From Polytrichum commune (lineage: Eukaryota > Streptophyta > Polytrichopsida > Polytrichales > Polytrichaceae), in contig OX485806.1 in the NCBI GenBank assembly GCA_950295325.1, positions 46,185,169-46,249,168 on the forward strand: 64,000 nt of DNA, in the 5' to 3' direction. A program made the position numbers and the translations under genes. Under the pieces are notes generated by a model. It saw nothing but the letters and a program-made list of their open reading frames with translations. It did no database searches and was not told where the DNA came from. This document shows positions 10,741 to 21,230 of the stretch, piece by piece; position 1 is the first letter of the stretch, and every line of letters starts with the position of its first letter.

Positions 10741-12660
10741 TGAAGGTTCTCATACACTCAAGTCAGCACCTTTCCACTCCAAAGCTAAGCCAAATAACTA
10801 TATAACCATCCAAAAGCCAAAACTAAACCTTTTGGAACTCAAAACACCTCAAAGTTAGTTTTGAATGGATGGATCTCTCAAGTCAGCACCTTTCCACTCC
10901 AAAACTAAGCCAAATAACTACATAACCATCAAAAAGCCACAACTAAGCCTTTTGGAACTCAAAACACCTCAAAGTAAGCATAGAATGGATGGATCTCTCA
11001 AGTCAGCACCTTTCCACTCCAAAACTAAGCTTAATAACTATATAACCATCAAAAAGCCAAAACTAAGCCTTTTGGAACTCAAAACACCTCAAAGTTAGTT
11101 TTGAATGGATGGATCTCTCAAGTCAGCACCTTTCCACTCCAAAACTAAGCTTAATAACTAGATAACCATCAAAAAGCCACAACTAAGCCTTTTGGAACTC
11201 AAAACACCTCAAAGTAAGCATAGAATGGATGGATCTCTCAAGTCAGCACCTTTCCACTCCAAAACTAAGCTTAATAACTATATAACCATCAAAAAGCCAC
11301 AACTAAGCCTTTTGGAACTCAAAACACCTCAAAGTTAGCATAGAATGGATGGATCTCTCAAGTCAGCACCTTTCCACTCCAAAACTAAGCTTAATAACTA
11401 CATAACCATCAAAAAGCCACACCTAAGCCTTTTGGAACTCAAAACACCTCAAAGTTAGCATAGAATGGATGGATCTCTCAAGTCAGCACCTTTCCACTCC
11501 AAAACTAAGCTTAATAACTACATAACCATCAAAAAGCCACACCTAAGCCTTTTGGAACTCAAAACACCTCAAAGTTAGCATAGAATGGATGGATCTCTCA
11601 AGTCAGCACCTTTCCACTCCAAAACTAAGCTTAATAACTACATAACCATCAAAAAACCACACCTAAGCCTTTTGGAACTCAAAACACCTCAAAATAAGCA
11701 TAGAATGGATGGATCTCTCAAGTCAGCACCTTTCCACTCCAAAACTAAGCTTAATAACTACATAACCATCAAAAAGCCAAAACTAAGCCTTTTGGAACTC
11801 AAAACACCTCAAAGTTAGTCTTGAATGGATGGATCTCTCAAGTCAGCACCTTTCCACTCCAAAACTAAGCTTAATAACTATATAACCATCAAAAAGCCAC
11901 AACTAAGCCTTTTGGAACTCAAAACACCTCAAAGTTAGCATAGAATGGATGGATCTCTCAAGTCAGCACCTTTCCACTCCAAAACTAAGCCAAATAACTA
12001 CATAACCATCAAAAAGCCACACCTAAGCCTTTTGGAACTCAAAACACCTCAAAGTTAGCATAGAATGGATGGATCTCTCAAGTCAGCACCTTTCCACTCC
12101 AAAACTAACCTTAATAACTACATAACCATCAAAAAACCACACCTAAGCCTTTTGGAACTCAAAACACCTCAAAGTTAGCATAGAATGGATGGATCTCTCA
12201 AGTCAGCACCTTTCCACTCCAAAACTAAGCTTAATAACTACATAACCATCAAAAAACCACACCTAAGCCTTTTGGAACTCAAAACACCTCAAAATAAGCA
12301 TAGAATGGATGGATCTCTCAAGTCAGCACCTTTCCACTCCAAAACTAAGCTTAATAACTACATAACCATCAAAAAGCCAAAACTAAGCCTTTTGGAACTC
12401 AAAACACCTCAAAGTTAGTCTTGAATGGATGGATCTCTCAAGTCAGCACCTTTCCACTCCAAAACTAAGCCAAATAACTAGATAACCATCAAAAAGCCAC
12501 AACTAAGCCTTTTGGAACTCAAAACACCTCAAAGTTAGCATAGAATGGATGGATCTCTCAAGTCAGCACCTTTCCACTCCAAAACTAAGCTTAATAACTA
12601 CATAACCGTCAAAAAGCCACACCTAAGCGTTTTGGAACTCAAAACACCTCAAACCCTCAA
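10741..12660 (-). repeat. 120-bp tandem repeat array in the copia leader (16 copies)
   Basis: There are sixteen consecutive units of exactly 120 bp, with no length change across 1920 bp. Each has the plus-strand words AAGTCAGCACCTTTCCACTCC, TAACCATCAAAAAGCCA and GGAACTCAAAACACCTCAAA. The first and last units are the most diverged at their outer edges. Substitutions cluster at a few sites (TTAATAACTA/CAAATAACTA; GTTAGCA/GTAAGCA/GTTAGTT). In the element's sense strand all three frames contain stops, so the array is untranslated leader. Plus-strand 77-aa frames that start at ATGGATGG are antisense and follow from the 40-codon period. Every sense unit contains a minimal ATG-two codons-TAG frame. 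Confidence 0.95.
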
Positions 12661-12879
12661 AATGCGAATCGATCTCACATAAACACTCAAGATACAATGA
12701 ACCTCAACCTAAGGTGTCCTCCGCGCTGGTCCAAGTGTCCAAAAATGCTCCAAGGCGCTCCAAAAGTGCTCCAAAACTCCAAAACTCCACCAAAAGCTTG
12801 AAACACCTCCAAATCGCCTCCGATCAGATCCGGCTCTCTCCTACCTCTTCCTAAGTTGATCTCTAAGCTCTAAAGCAAA
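12661..12879 (-). other. copia leader, non-repeated part
   Basis: This is about 220 bp of unique leader between the primer-binding site and the 120-bp array. It contains degenerate copies of GCTCCAAAA on the plus strand (about 12740-12800), which look like microsatellite-like expansion. No open frame or RNA gene was recognised. A packaging signal would be expected here by position, but none can be identified from sequence. Confidence 0.6.
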
Positions 12880-12893
12880 GTGGGCCCATAACC
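12880..12893 (-). other. copia primer-binding site, half-tRNA type (initiator tRNA-Met anticodon arm)
   Basis: The minus strand directly after the 5' LTR begins GGTTATGGGCCCAC. Its complement, GTGGGCCCATAACC, is the anticodon stem and loop of plant initiator tRNA-Met, not the tRNA 3' end. The site has zero spacing from the LTR. Drosophila copia is known to prime from a 5' half of initiator tRNA-Met cut in the anticodon loop, and its site has the same design. The match of 14 bases is seen directly; use as primer is inferred. Confidence 0.85.
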
Positions 12894-13083
12894 TATTGAA
12901 ATGAGAGGAAGAAGCAAAGAGATCAGCGTAGGAAGCAAGAACACAATACACAATGGTTGCATACAATGGAGAGAGTGATTAGCTCCTCCCCTTATGCCTT
13001 TATTTATATGTATGGGTTAGGACCAGCGTAGACAACCCATATGGGACAATGTCACCGTTGCAACCTAACACTATCTTCCAATA
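12894..13083 (-). repeat. copia 5' LTR
   Basis: This 190-bp LTR is the right-hand copy and therefore the promoter-bearing one on the minus strand. It is identical to the left LTR except C at 13069. It is short for a plant copia LTR but not exceptional. It should contain U3, R and U5 for the transcript reading leftward. Confidence 0.95.
13001..13008 (-). promoter_or_regulatory. TATA box of the copia 5' LTR
   Basis: The minus strand reads TATAAATA followed by AAGG, a textbook plant TATA element. It is about 108 bp upstream of the LTR end, which leaves room for a start site near 12970 and an R/U5 of roughly 75 nt. The equivalent element in the 3' LTR is at 6511-6518. Confidence 0.7.
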
Positions 13084-13088
13084 AGGAT
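13084..13088. repeat. Right target-site duplication of the copia element (AGGAT)
   Basis: AGGAT follows the right LTR and continues into GCTGACTTAAATG, the normal satellite sequence. It matches 6399-6403. A flanking TA shared with the LTR end makes the exact boundary ambiguous by two bases. Confidence 0.9.
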
Positions 13089-16000
13089 GCTGACTTAAAT
13101 GTGGCTTACTTAGCTCTTCAATAAGGCTCAAAGTGTTGATTTTGTGGCTAACTGAGTAAGGGGCCTGACTTAAATGTGGCTTACTTAGCTCTTCAATAAG
13201 GCTCAAAGTGTTGTTTTTGTGGCTAACTGAGTAAGGGGCAGACTGAAATGTGGCTTAGTTAGGTCTTCCATTAGGCTCAAAGTGTTGTTTTTGTGGCTAA
13301 CTGAGTAAGGATGCTAACTTAAATGTGGCTTACTTAGCTCTTCAATAAGGCTCAAAGTGTTGATTTTGTGGCTAACTGAGTAAGGGGGCTGACTTAAATG
13401 TGGCTTACTTAGCTCTTCAATAAGGTTCAAAGTGTTGTTTTTGTGGCTAACTGAGTAAGGATGCTGACTTAAATGTGGCTTACTTAGCTCTTCAATAAGG
13501 CTCAAAGTGTTGTTTTTGTGGCTAACTGAGTAAGGGGCAGACTGAAATGTGGCTTAGTTAGGTCTTTCATTAGGCTCAAAGTGTTGTATTTGTGGCTAAC
13601 TGAGTAAGGATGCTGACTTAAATGTGGCTTACTTAGCTCTTCAATAAGGCTCAAAGTGTTGTTTTTGTGGCAAACTGAGTAAGGGGCAGACTGAAATGTG
13701 GCTTAGTTAGGTCTTGAATTAGGCTGAAAGTGTTGTTTTTCTGGCTAACTGAGTAAGGGGCAGACTTAAATGTGGCTTAGTTAGGTCTTCCATTAGGCTC
13801 AAAGTGTTGTTTTTCTGGCTAACTGAGTAAGGGGGCTAACTTAAATGTGGCTTACTTAGCTCTTCAATAAGGCTGAAAGTGTTGTTTTTGTGGCTAACTG
13901 AGTAAGCGGCAGACTTAAATTTGGCTTAGTTAGGTCTTCCATTAGGCTCAAAGTGTTGTATTTGTGGCTAACTGAGTAAGGATGCTGACTTAAATGTGGC
14001 TTACTTAGCTCTTCAATAAGGCTCAAAGTGTTGTTTTTGTGGCAAACTGAGTAAGGGGCAGACTGAAATGTGGCTTAGTTAGGTCTTGAATTAGGCTGAA
14101 AATGTTGTTTTTGTGGCTAACTGAGTAAGGGGCAGACTGAAATGTGGCTTAGTTAGGTCTTCCATTAGGCTCAAAGTGTTGTTTTTGTGGCTAACTGAGT
14201 AAGGATGCTAACTTAAATGTGGCTTACTTAGCTCTTCAATAAGGCTCAAAGTGTTGATTTTGTGGCTAACTGAGTAAGGGGGCTGACTTAAATGTGGCTT
14301 ACTTAGCTCTTCAATAAGGTTCAAAGTGTTGTTTTTGTGGCTAACTGAGTAAGGGGGCTGACTTAAATGTGGCTTACTTAGCTCTTCAATAAGGCTCAAA
14401 GTGTTGTTTTTCTGGCTAACTGAGTAAGGGGCAGACTGAAATGTGGCTTAGTTAGGTCTTACATTACGCTCAAAGTGTTGTTTTTGTGGGTAACTGAGTA
14501 AGGATGCTGACTTAAATGTGGCTTACTTAGCTCTTCAATAAGGCTCAAAATGTTGATTTTGTGGCTAACTGAGTAAGGGGGCTGACTTAAATGTGGCTCA
14601 CTTAGCTCTTCAATAAGGCTCAAAGTGTTGTTTTTGTGGCTAACTGAGTAAGGGGGCTGACTTAAATGTGGGTTACTTAGCTCTTCAATAAGGCTCAAAG
14701 TGTTGATTTTGTGGCTAACTGTGTAAGGTGGCTGACTTAAATGTGGCTTAGTTAGGTCTTGAATTAGGCTGAAAGTGTTGTTTTTCTGGCTAACTGAGTA
14801 AGGGGCAGACTTAAATGTGGCTTAGTTAGGTCTTCCATTAGGCTCAAAGTGTTGATTTTGTGGCTAACTGAGTAAGGGGGCTGACTTAAATGTGGCTTAG
14901 TTAGGTCTTCAATAAGGCTCAAAGTGTTGTTTTTCTGGCTAACTGAGTAAGGGGCTGACTTAAATGTGGCTTACTTAGCTCTTCAATAAGGCTCAAAGTG
15001 TTGTTTTTCTGGGTAACTTAGTAAGGATGCTGACTTAAATGTGGCTTATATAGCTCTTCAATAAGGCTCAAAGTGTTGTTTTTCTGGCTAACTGAGTAAG
15101 GGGCAGACTTAAATGTGGTTTTGTTAGGTCTTCCATTAGGCTCAAAGTGTTGTTTTTCTGGCTAACTGAGTAAGGGGGCTAACTTAAATGTGGCTTACTT
15201 AGCTCTTCAATAAGGCTGAAAGTGTTGTTTTTGTGGCTAACTGAGTAAGCGGCAGACTTAAATGTGGCTTAGTTAGGTCTTCCATTAGGCTCAAAGTGTT
15301 GTTTTTGTGGCTAACTGAGTAAGGATGCTGACATAAATGTGGCTTACTTAGCTCTTCAATAAGGCTGAAAGTGTTGTTTTTGTGGCTAACTGAGTAAGGA
15401 TGCTCACTTAAATGTGGCTTACTTAGCTCTTCAATAAGGCTCAAAGTGTTGTTTTTCTGCCTAACTGAGTAAGGGGGCTGACTTAAATGTGGCTTAGTTA
15501 GGTCTTGAATTAGGCTCAAAGTGTTGTTTTTCTGGCTAACTGAGTAAGGGGAAAACTTAAATGTGGCTTAGTTAGGTCTTCCATTAGGCTCAAAGTGTTG
15601 TTTTTCTGGCTAACTGAGTAAGGGGGCTAACTTAAATGTGGCTTACTTAGCTCTTCAATAAGGCTGAAAGTGTTGTTTTTGTAGCTAACTTAGTAAGCGG
15701 CAGACTTAAATTTGGCTTAGTTAGGTCTTCCATTAGGCTCAAAGTGTTGTTTTTGTGGCTAACTGAGTAAGGATGCTGACTTAAATGTGGCTTACTTAGC
15801 TCTTCAATAAGGCTGAAAGTGTTGTTTTTGTGGCTAACTCAGTAAGCGGCAGACTGAAATGTGGCTTAGTTAGGTCTTCCATTAGGCTCAAAGTGTTGTT
15901 TTTGTGGCTAACTGAGTAAGGGGGCTAACTTAAATGTGGCTTACTTAGCTCTTCAATAAGGCTGAAAGTGTTGTTTTTGTGGCTAACTGAGTAAGCGGCA

Positions 16001-16261
16001 GACTGAAATGTGGCTTAGTTAGGTCTTCCATTAGGCTCAAAGTGTTGTTTTTGTGGCTAACTGAGTAAGGATGCTAACTTAAATGTGGCTTACTTAGCTC
16101 TTCAATAAGGCTCAAAGTGTTGATTTTGTGGCTAACTGAGTAAGGGGGCTGACTTAAATGTGGCTTACTTAGCTCTTCAATAAGGCTCAAAGTGTTGTTT
16201 TTGTGGCTAACTTAGTAAGGGGGCTGACTTAAATGTGGCTTAGTTAGGTCTTGAATTAGGC

Positions 16262-16937
16262 TCAAAGTGTTGTTTTTCTGGCTAACTGAGTAAGGGGCAG
16301 ACTAAAATGTGGCTTAGTTAGGTCTTCCATTAGGCTCAAAGTGTTGATTTTGTGGCTAACTGAGTAAGGATGCTGACTTAAATGTGGCTTACTTAGCTCT
16401 TCAATAAGGCTCAAAGTGTTGATTTTGTGGCTAACTGAGTAAGGGGGCTGACTTAAATGTGGCTTAGTTAGGTCTTGAATTAGGCTCAAAGTGTTGTTTT
16501 TCTGGCTAACTGAGTAAGGGGCAGACTAAAATGTTGCTTAGTTAGGTCTTCCATTAGGCTCAAAGTGTTGTTTTTGTGGCTAACTGAGTAAGGATGCTGA
16601 CTTAAATGTGGCTTACTTAGCTCTTGAATAAGGCTCAAAGTGTTGATTTTGTGGCTAACTGAGTAAGGGGGCTGACTTAAATGTGGCTTACTTAGCTCCT
16701 CAATAAGGCTCAAAGTGTTGTTTTTGTGGCTAACTGAGTAAGGGGCAGACTGAGATGTGGCTTAGTTAGGTCTTCCATTAGGCTCAAAGTGTTGTTTTTG
16801 TGGCTAACTGAGTAAGGATGCTGACTTAAATGTGGCTTACTTAGCTCTTCAATAAGGCTCAAAGTGTTGATTTTGTGGCTAACTGAGTAAGGGGGCTGAC
16901 TTAAATGTGGCTTACTTAGCTCTTCAATAAGGCTCAA
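16262..16937. repeat. Clear 224-bp trimeric repeat units
   Basis: Three successive units of 224 bp (75+75+74) start at 16262, 16486 and 16710. Each is made of the monomer order GGGGCAGAC, GGATGCTGAC, GGGGGCTGAC. The same trimer recurs at 19547-19994, 20742-21413 and 22385-23056, so it is the basic higher-order unit of much of the array. Confidence 0.8.
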
Positions 16938-17179
16938 AGTGTTGTTTTTGTGGCTAACTGAGTAAGGGGCAGACTGAAATGTGGCTTGGTTAGGTCTTCC
17001 ATTAGGCTCAAAGTGTTGTTTTTGTGGCTAACTGAGTAAGGATGCTGACTTAAATGTGGCTTACTTAGCTCTTCAATAAGGCTCAAAGTGTTGTTTTTCT
17101 AGCTAACTGAGTAAGGGGGCTGACTTAAATGTGGCTTAGTTAGGTCTTGAATTAGGCTCAAAGTGTTGTTTTTCTGGCT

Positions 17180-18791
17180 AACTGAGTAAGGGGCAGACTT
17201 AAATGTGGCTTAGTTAGGTCTTCCATTAGGCTCAAAGTGTTGTTTTTCTGGCTAACTGAGTAAGGGGGCTAACTTAAATGTGGCTTACTTAGCTCTTCAA
17301 TAAGGCTGAAAGTGTTGTTTTTGTGGCTAACTGAGTAAGCGGCAGACTTAAATTTGGCTTAGTTAGGTCTTCCATTAGGCTCAAAGTGTTGTTTTTGTGG
17401 CTAACTGAGTAAGGATGCTGACTTAAATGTGGCTTACTTAGCTCTTCAATAAGGCTCAAAGTGTTGATTTTGTGGCTAACTAAGTAAGCGGGCTGACTTA
17501 AATGTGGCTAACTTAGCTCTTCAATAAGGCTCAAAGTGTTGTTTTTGTGGCAAACTGAGTAAGGGGCAGACTGAAATGTGGCTTAGTTAGGTCTTCCATT
17601 AGGCTCAAAGTGTTGTTTTTGTGGCTAACTGAGTAAGGATGCTGACTTAAATGTGGCTTACTTAGCTCTTCAATAAGGCTCAAAGTGTTGATTTTCTGGC
17701 TAACTGAGTAAGGGGGCTGACTTAAATGTGGCTTACTTAGCTCTTCAATAAGGCTCAAAGTGTTGATTTTGTGGCTAACTGAGTAAGGGGGCTGACTTAA
17801 ATGTGGCTTACTTAGCTCTTGAATAAGGCTCAAAGTGTTGATTTTGTGGCTAACTGAGTAAGGGGCAGACTGAAATGTGGCTTAGTTAGGTCTTCCATTA
17901 GGCTCAAAGTGTTGTTTTTGTGGCTAACTGAGTAAGGATGCTGACTTAAATGTGGCTTATTTAGCTCTTCAATAAGGCTCAAAGTGTTGATTTTGTGGCT
18001 AACTGAGTAAGGGGCAGACTTAAATGTGGCTTAGTTAGGTCTTCCATTAGGCTCAAAGTGTTGTTTTTCTGGCTAACTGAGTAAGGGGGCTAACTTAAAT
18101 GTGGCTTACTTAGCTCTTCAATAAGGCTGAAAGTGTTGTTTTTGTGGCTAACTGAGTAAGCGGCAGACTTAAATTTGGCTTAGTTAGGTCTTCCATTAGG
18201 CTCAAAGTGTTGTTTTTGTGGCTAACTGAGTAAGGATGCTGACTTAAATGTGGCTTACTTAGCTCTTCAATAAGGCTCAAAGTGTTGATTTTGTGGCTAA
18301 CTAAGTAAGCGGGCTGACTTAAATGTGGCTAACTTAGCTCTTCAATAAGGCTCAAAGTGTTGTTTTTGTGGCAAACTGAGTAAGGGGCAGACTGAAATGT
18401 GGCTTAGTTAGGTCTTCCATTAGGCTCAAAGTGTTGTTTTTGTGGCTAACTGAGTAAGGATGCTGACTTAAATGTGGCTTACTTAGCTCTTCAATAAGGC
18501 TCAAAGTGTTGATTTTGTGGCTAACTGAGTAAGGGGGCTGACTTAAATGTGGCTTACTTAGCTCTTCAATAAGGCTCAAAGTGTTGATTTTGTGGCTAAC
18601 TGAGTAAGGGGGCTGACTTAAATGTGGCTTACTTAGCTCTTGAATAAGGCTCAAAGTGTTGATTTTGTGGCTAACTGAGTAAGGGGCAGACTGAAATGTG
18701 GCTTAGTTAGGTCTTCCATTAGGCTCAAAGTGTTGTTTTTGTGGCTAACTGAGTAAGGATGCTGACTTAAATGTGGCTTACTTAGCTCTTC
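17180..18791. repeat. Higher-order tandem duplication, period 821 bp
   Basis: About 17180-17970 and 18001-18791 match at a constant offset of 821 bp, which is 11 monomers. Shared rare variants include AAGTAAGCGGGCTGAC, GTGGCTAACTTAGC and GTGGCAAACTGAG. Confidence 0.8.
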
Positions 18792-18839
18792 AATAAGGCT
18801 CAAAGTGTTGTTTTTGTGGCTAACTGAGTAAGGATGCTG

Positions 18840-21230
18840 ACTTAAATGTGGCTTACTTAGCTCTTCAATAAGGCTCAAAGTGTTGATTTTGTGGCTAACT
18901 GAGTAAGGGGGCTGACTTAAATGTGGCTTACTTAGCTCTTCAATAAGGCTCAAAGTGTTGTTTTTGTGGCTAACTGAGTAAGGGGCAGACTGAAATGTGG
19001 CTTGGTTAGGTCTTCCATTAGGCTCAAAGTGTTGTTTTTGTGGCTAACTGAGTAAGGATGCTGACTTAAATGTGGCTTACTTAGCTCTTCAATAAGGCTC
19101 AAAGTGTTGTTTTTCTAGCTAACTGAGTAAGGGGGCTGACTTAAATGTGGCTTAGTTAGGTCTTGAATTAGGCTCAAAGTGTTGTTTTTCTGGCTAACTG
19201 AGTAAGGGGCAGACTTAAATGTGGCTTAGTTAGGTCTTCCATTAGGCTCAAAGTGTTGTTTTTCTGGCTAACTGAGTAAGGGGGCTAACTTAAATGTGGC
19301 TTACTTAGCTCTTCAATAAGGCTGAAAGTGTTGTTTTTGTGGCTAACTGAGTAAGCGGCAGACTTAAATTTGGCTTAGTTAGGTCTTCCATTAGGCTCAA
19401 AGTGTTGTTTTTGTGGCTAACTGAGTAAGGATGCTGACTTAAATGTGGCTTACTTAGCTCTTCAATAAGGCTCAAAGTGTTGATTTTGTGGCTAACTAAG
19501 TAAGCGGGCTGACTTAAATGTGGCTAACTTAGCTCTTCAATAAGGCTCAAAGTGTTGTTTTTGTGGCAAACTGAGTAAGGGGCAGACTGAAATGTGGCTT
19601 AGTTAGGTCTTCCATTAGGCTCAAAGTGTTGTTTTTGTGGCTAACTGAGTAAGGATGCTGACTTAAATGTGGCTTACTTAGCTCTTCAATAAGGCTCAAA
19701 GTGTTGATTTTGTGGCTAACTGAGTAAGGGGGCTGACTTAAATGTGGCTTACTTAGCTCTTCAATAAGGCTCAAAGTGTTGTTTTTGTGGCTAACTGAGT
19801 GAGGGGCAGACTGAAATGTGGCTTAGTTAGGTCTTCCATTAGGCTCAAAGTGTTGATTTTGTGGCTAACTGAGTAAGGATGCTGACTTAAATGTGGCTTA
19901 GTTAGGTCTTCCATTAGGCTCAAAGTGTTGTTTTTGTGGCTAACTGAGTAAGGATGCTGACTTAAATGTGGCTTACTTAGCTCTTCAATAAGGCTCAAAG
20001 TGTTGTTTTTGTGGCTAACTGAGTAAGGATGCTGACTTAAATGTGGCTTACTTAGCTCTTCAATAAGGCTCAAAGTGTTGATTTTGTGGCTAACTGAGTA
20101 AGGGGGCTGACTTAAATGTGGCTTACTTAGCTCTTCAATAAGGCTCAAAGTGTTGTTTTTGTGGCTAACTGAGTAAGGGGCAGACTGAAATGTGGCTTGG
20201 TTAGGTCTTCCATTAGGCTCAAAGTGTTGTTTTTGTGGCTAACTGAGTAAGGATGCTGACTTAAATGTGGCTTACTTAGCTCTTCAATAAGGCTCAAAGT
20301 GTTGTTTTTCTAGCTAACTGAGTAAGGGGGCTGACTTAAATGTGGCTTAGTTAGGTCTTGAATTAGGCTCAAAGTGTTGTTTTTCTGGCTAACTGAGTAA
20401 GGGGCAGACTTAAATGTGGCTTAGTTAGGTCTTCCATTAGGCTCAAAGTGTTGTTTTTCTGGCTAACTGAGTAAGGGGGCTAACTTAAATGTGGCTTACT
20501 TAGCTCTTCAATAAGGCTGAAAGTGTTGTTTTTGTGGCTAACTGAGTAAGCGGCAGACTTAAATTTGGCTTAGTTAGGTCTTCCATTAGGCTCAAAGTGT
20601 TGTTTTTGTGGCTAACTGAGTAAGGATGCTGACTTAAATGTGGCTTACTTAGCTCTTCAATAAGGCTCAAAGTGTTGATTTTGTGGCTAACTAAGTAAGC
20701 GGGCTGACTTAAATGTGGCTAACTTAGCTCTTCAATAAGGCTCAAAGTGTTGTTTTTGTGGCAAACTGAGTAAGGGGCAGACTGAAATGTGGCTTAGTTA
20801 GGTCTTCCATTAGGCTCAAAGTGTTGTTTTTGTGGCTAACTGAGTAAGGATGCTGACTTAAATGTGGCTTACTTAGCTCTTCAATAAGGCTCAAAGTGTT
20901 GATTTTGTGGCTAACTGAGTAAGGGGGCTGACTTAAATGTGGCTTACTTAGCTCTTCAATAAGGCTCAAAGTGTTGTTTTTGTGGCTAACTGAGTGAGGG
21001 GCAGACTGAAATGTGGCTTAGTTAGGTCTTCCATTAGGCTCAAAGTGTTGTTTTTGTGGCTAACTGAGTAAGGATGCTGACTTAAATGTGGCTTACTTAG
21101 CTCTTCAATAAGGCTCAAAGTGTTGATTTTGTGGCTAACTGAGTAAGGGGGCTGACTTAAATGTGGCTTACTTAGCTCTTCAATAAGGCTCAAAGTGTTG
21201 TTTTTCTGGCTAACTGAGTAAGGGGCAGAC
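18840..21230. repeat. Higher-order tandem duplication, period 1195 bp
   Basis: Two copies are offset by 1195 bp (16 monomers). Markers are CTTGGTTAGG (18999 and 20194), TTTTTCTAGC (about 19112 and 20307) and AAGTAAGCGGGC. An older partial copy of the same pattern begins near 16980. Confidence 0.8.

Larger units (their letters stand above)
6404..13083 (-). mobile_element. Complete Ty1/copia LTR retrotransposon
   Basis: This is a 6680-bp element on the minus strand inserted in one satellite monomer and flanked by the 5-bp duplication AGGAT. In its own 5' to 3' order it has a 190-bp LTR (12894-13083), a primer-binding site directly abutting it, and a leader of about 2.25 kb dominated by sixteen 120-bp repeats. 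These are followed by an uninterrupted Gag-Pol frame (10642-6581), a short purine tract, and the 3' LTR (6404-6593). The domain order Gag, protease, integrase, RT, RNase H is that of Ty1/copia (Pseudoviridae-type). The two LTRs differ at a single base (T at 6579, C at 13069), so the insertion is recent. LTR ends are TATTG and CAATA instead of the usual TG and CA. The coding region is rich in GC and CpG, unlike the satellite around it. Confidence 0.96.

Noticed and set aside
10865-12418. Plus-strand 77-codon frames with the repeated peptide MDGSLKSAPFHSK
   Set aside because: They do start with ATG, but they are antisense to the element, end at the same point in each repeat, and follow from a 120-bp (40-codon) period. 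No independent support for translation.
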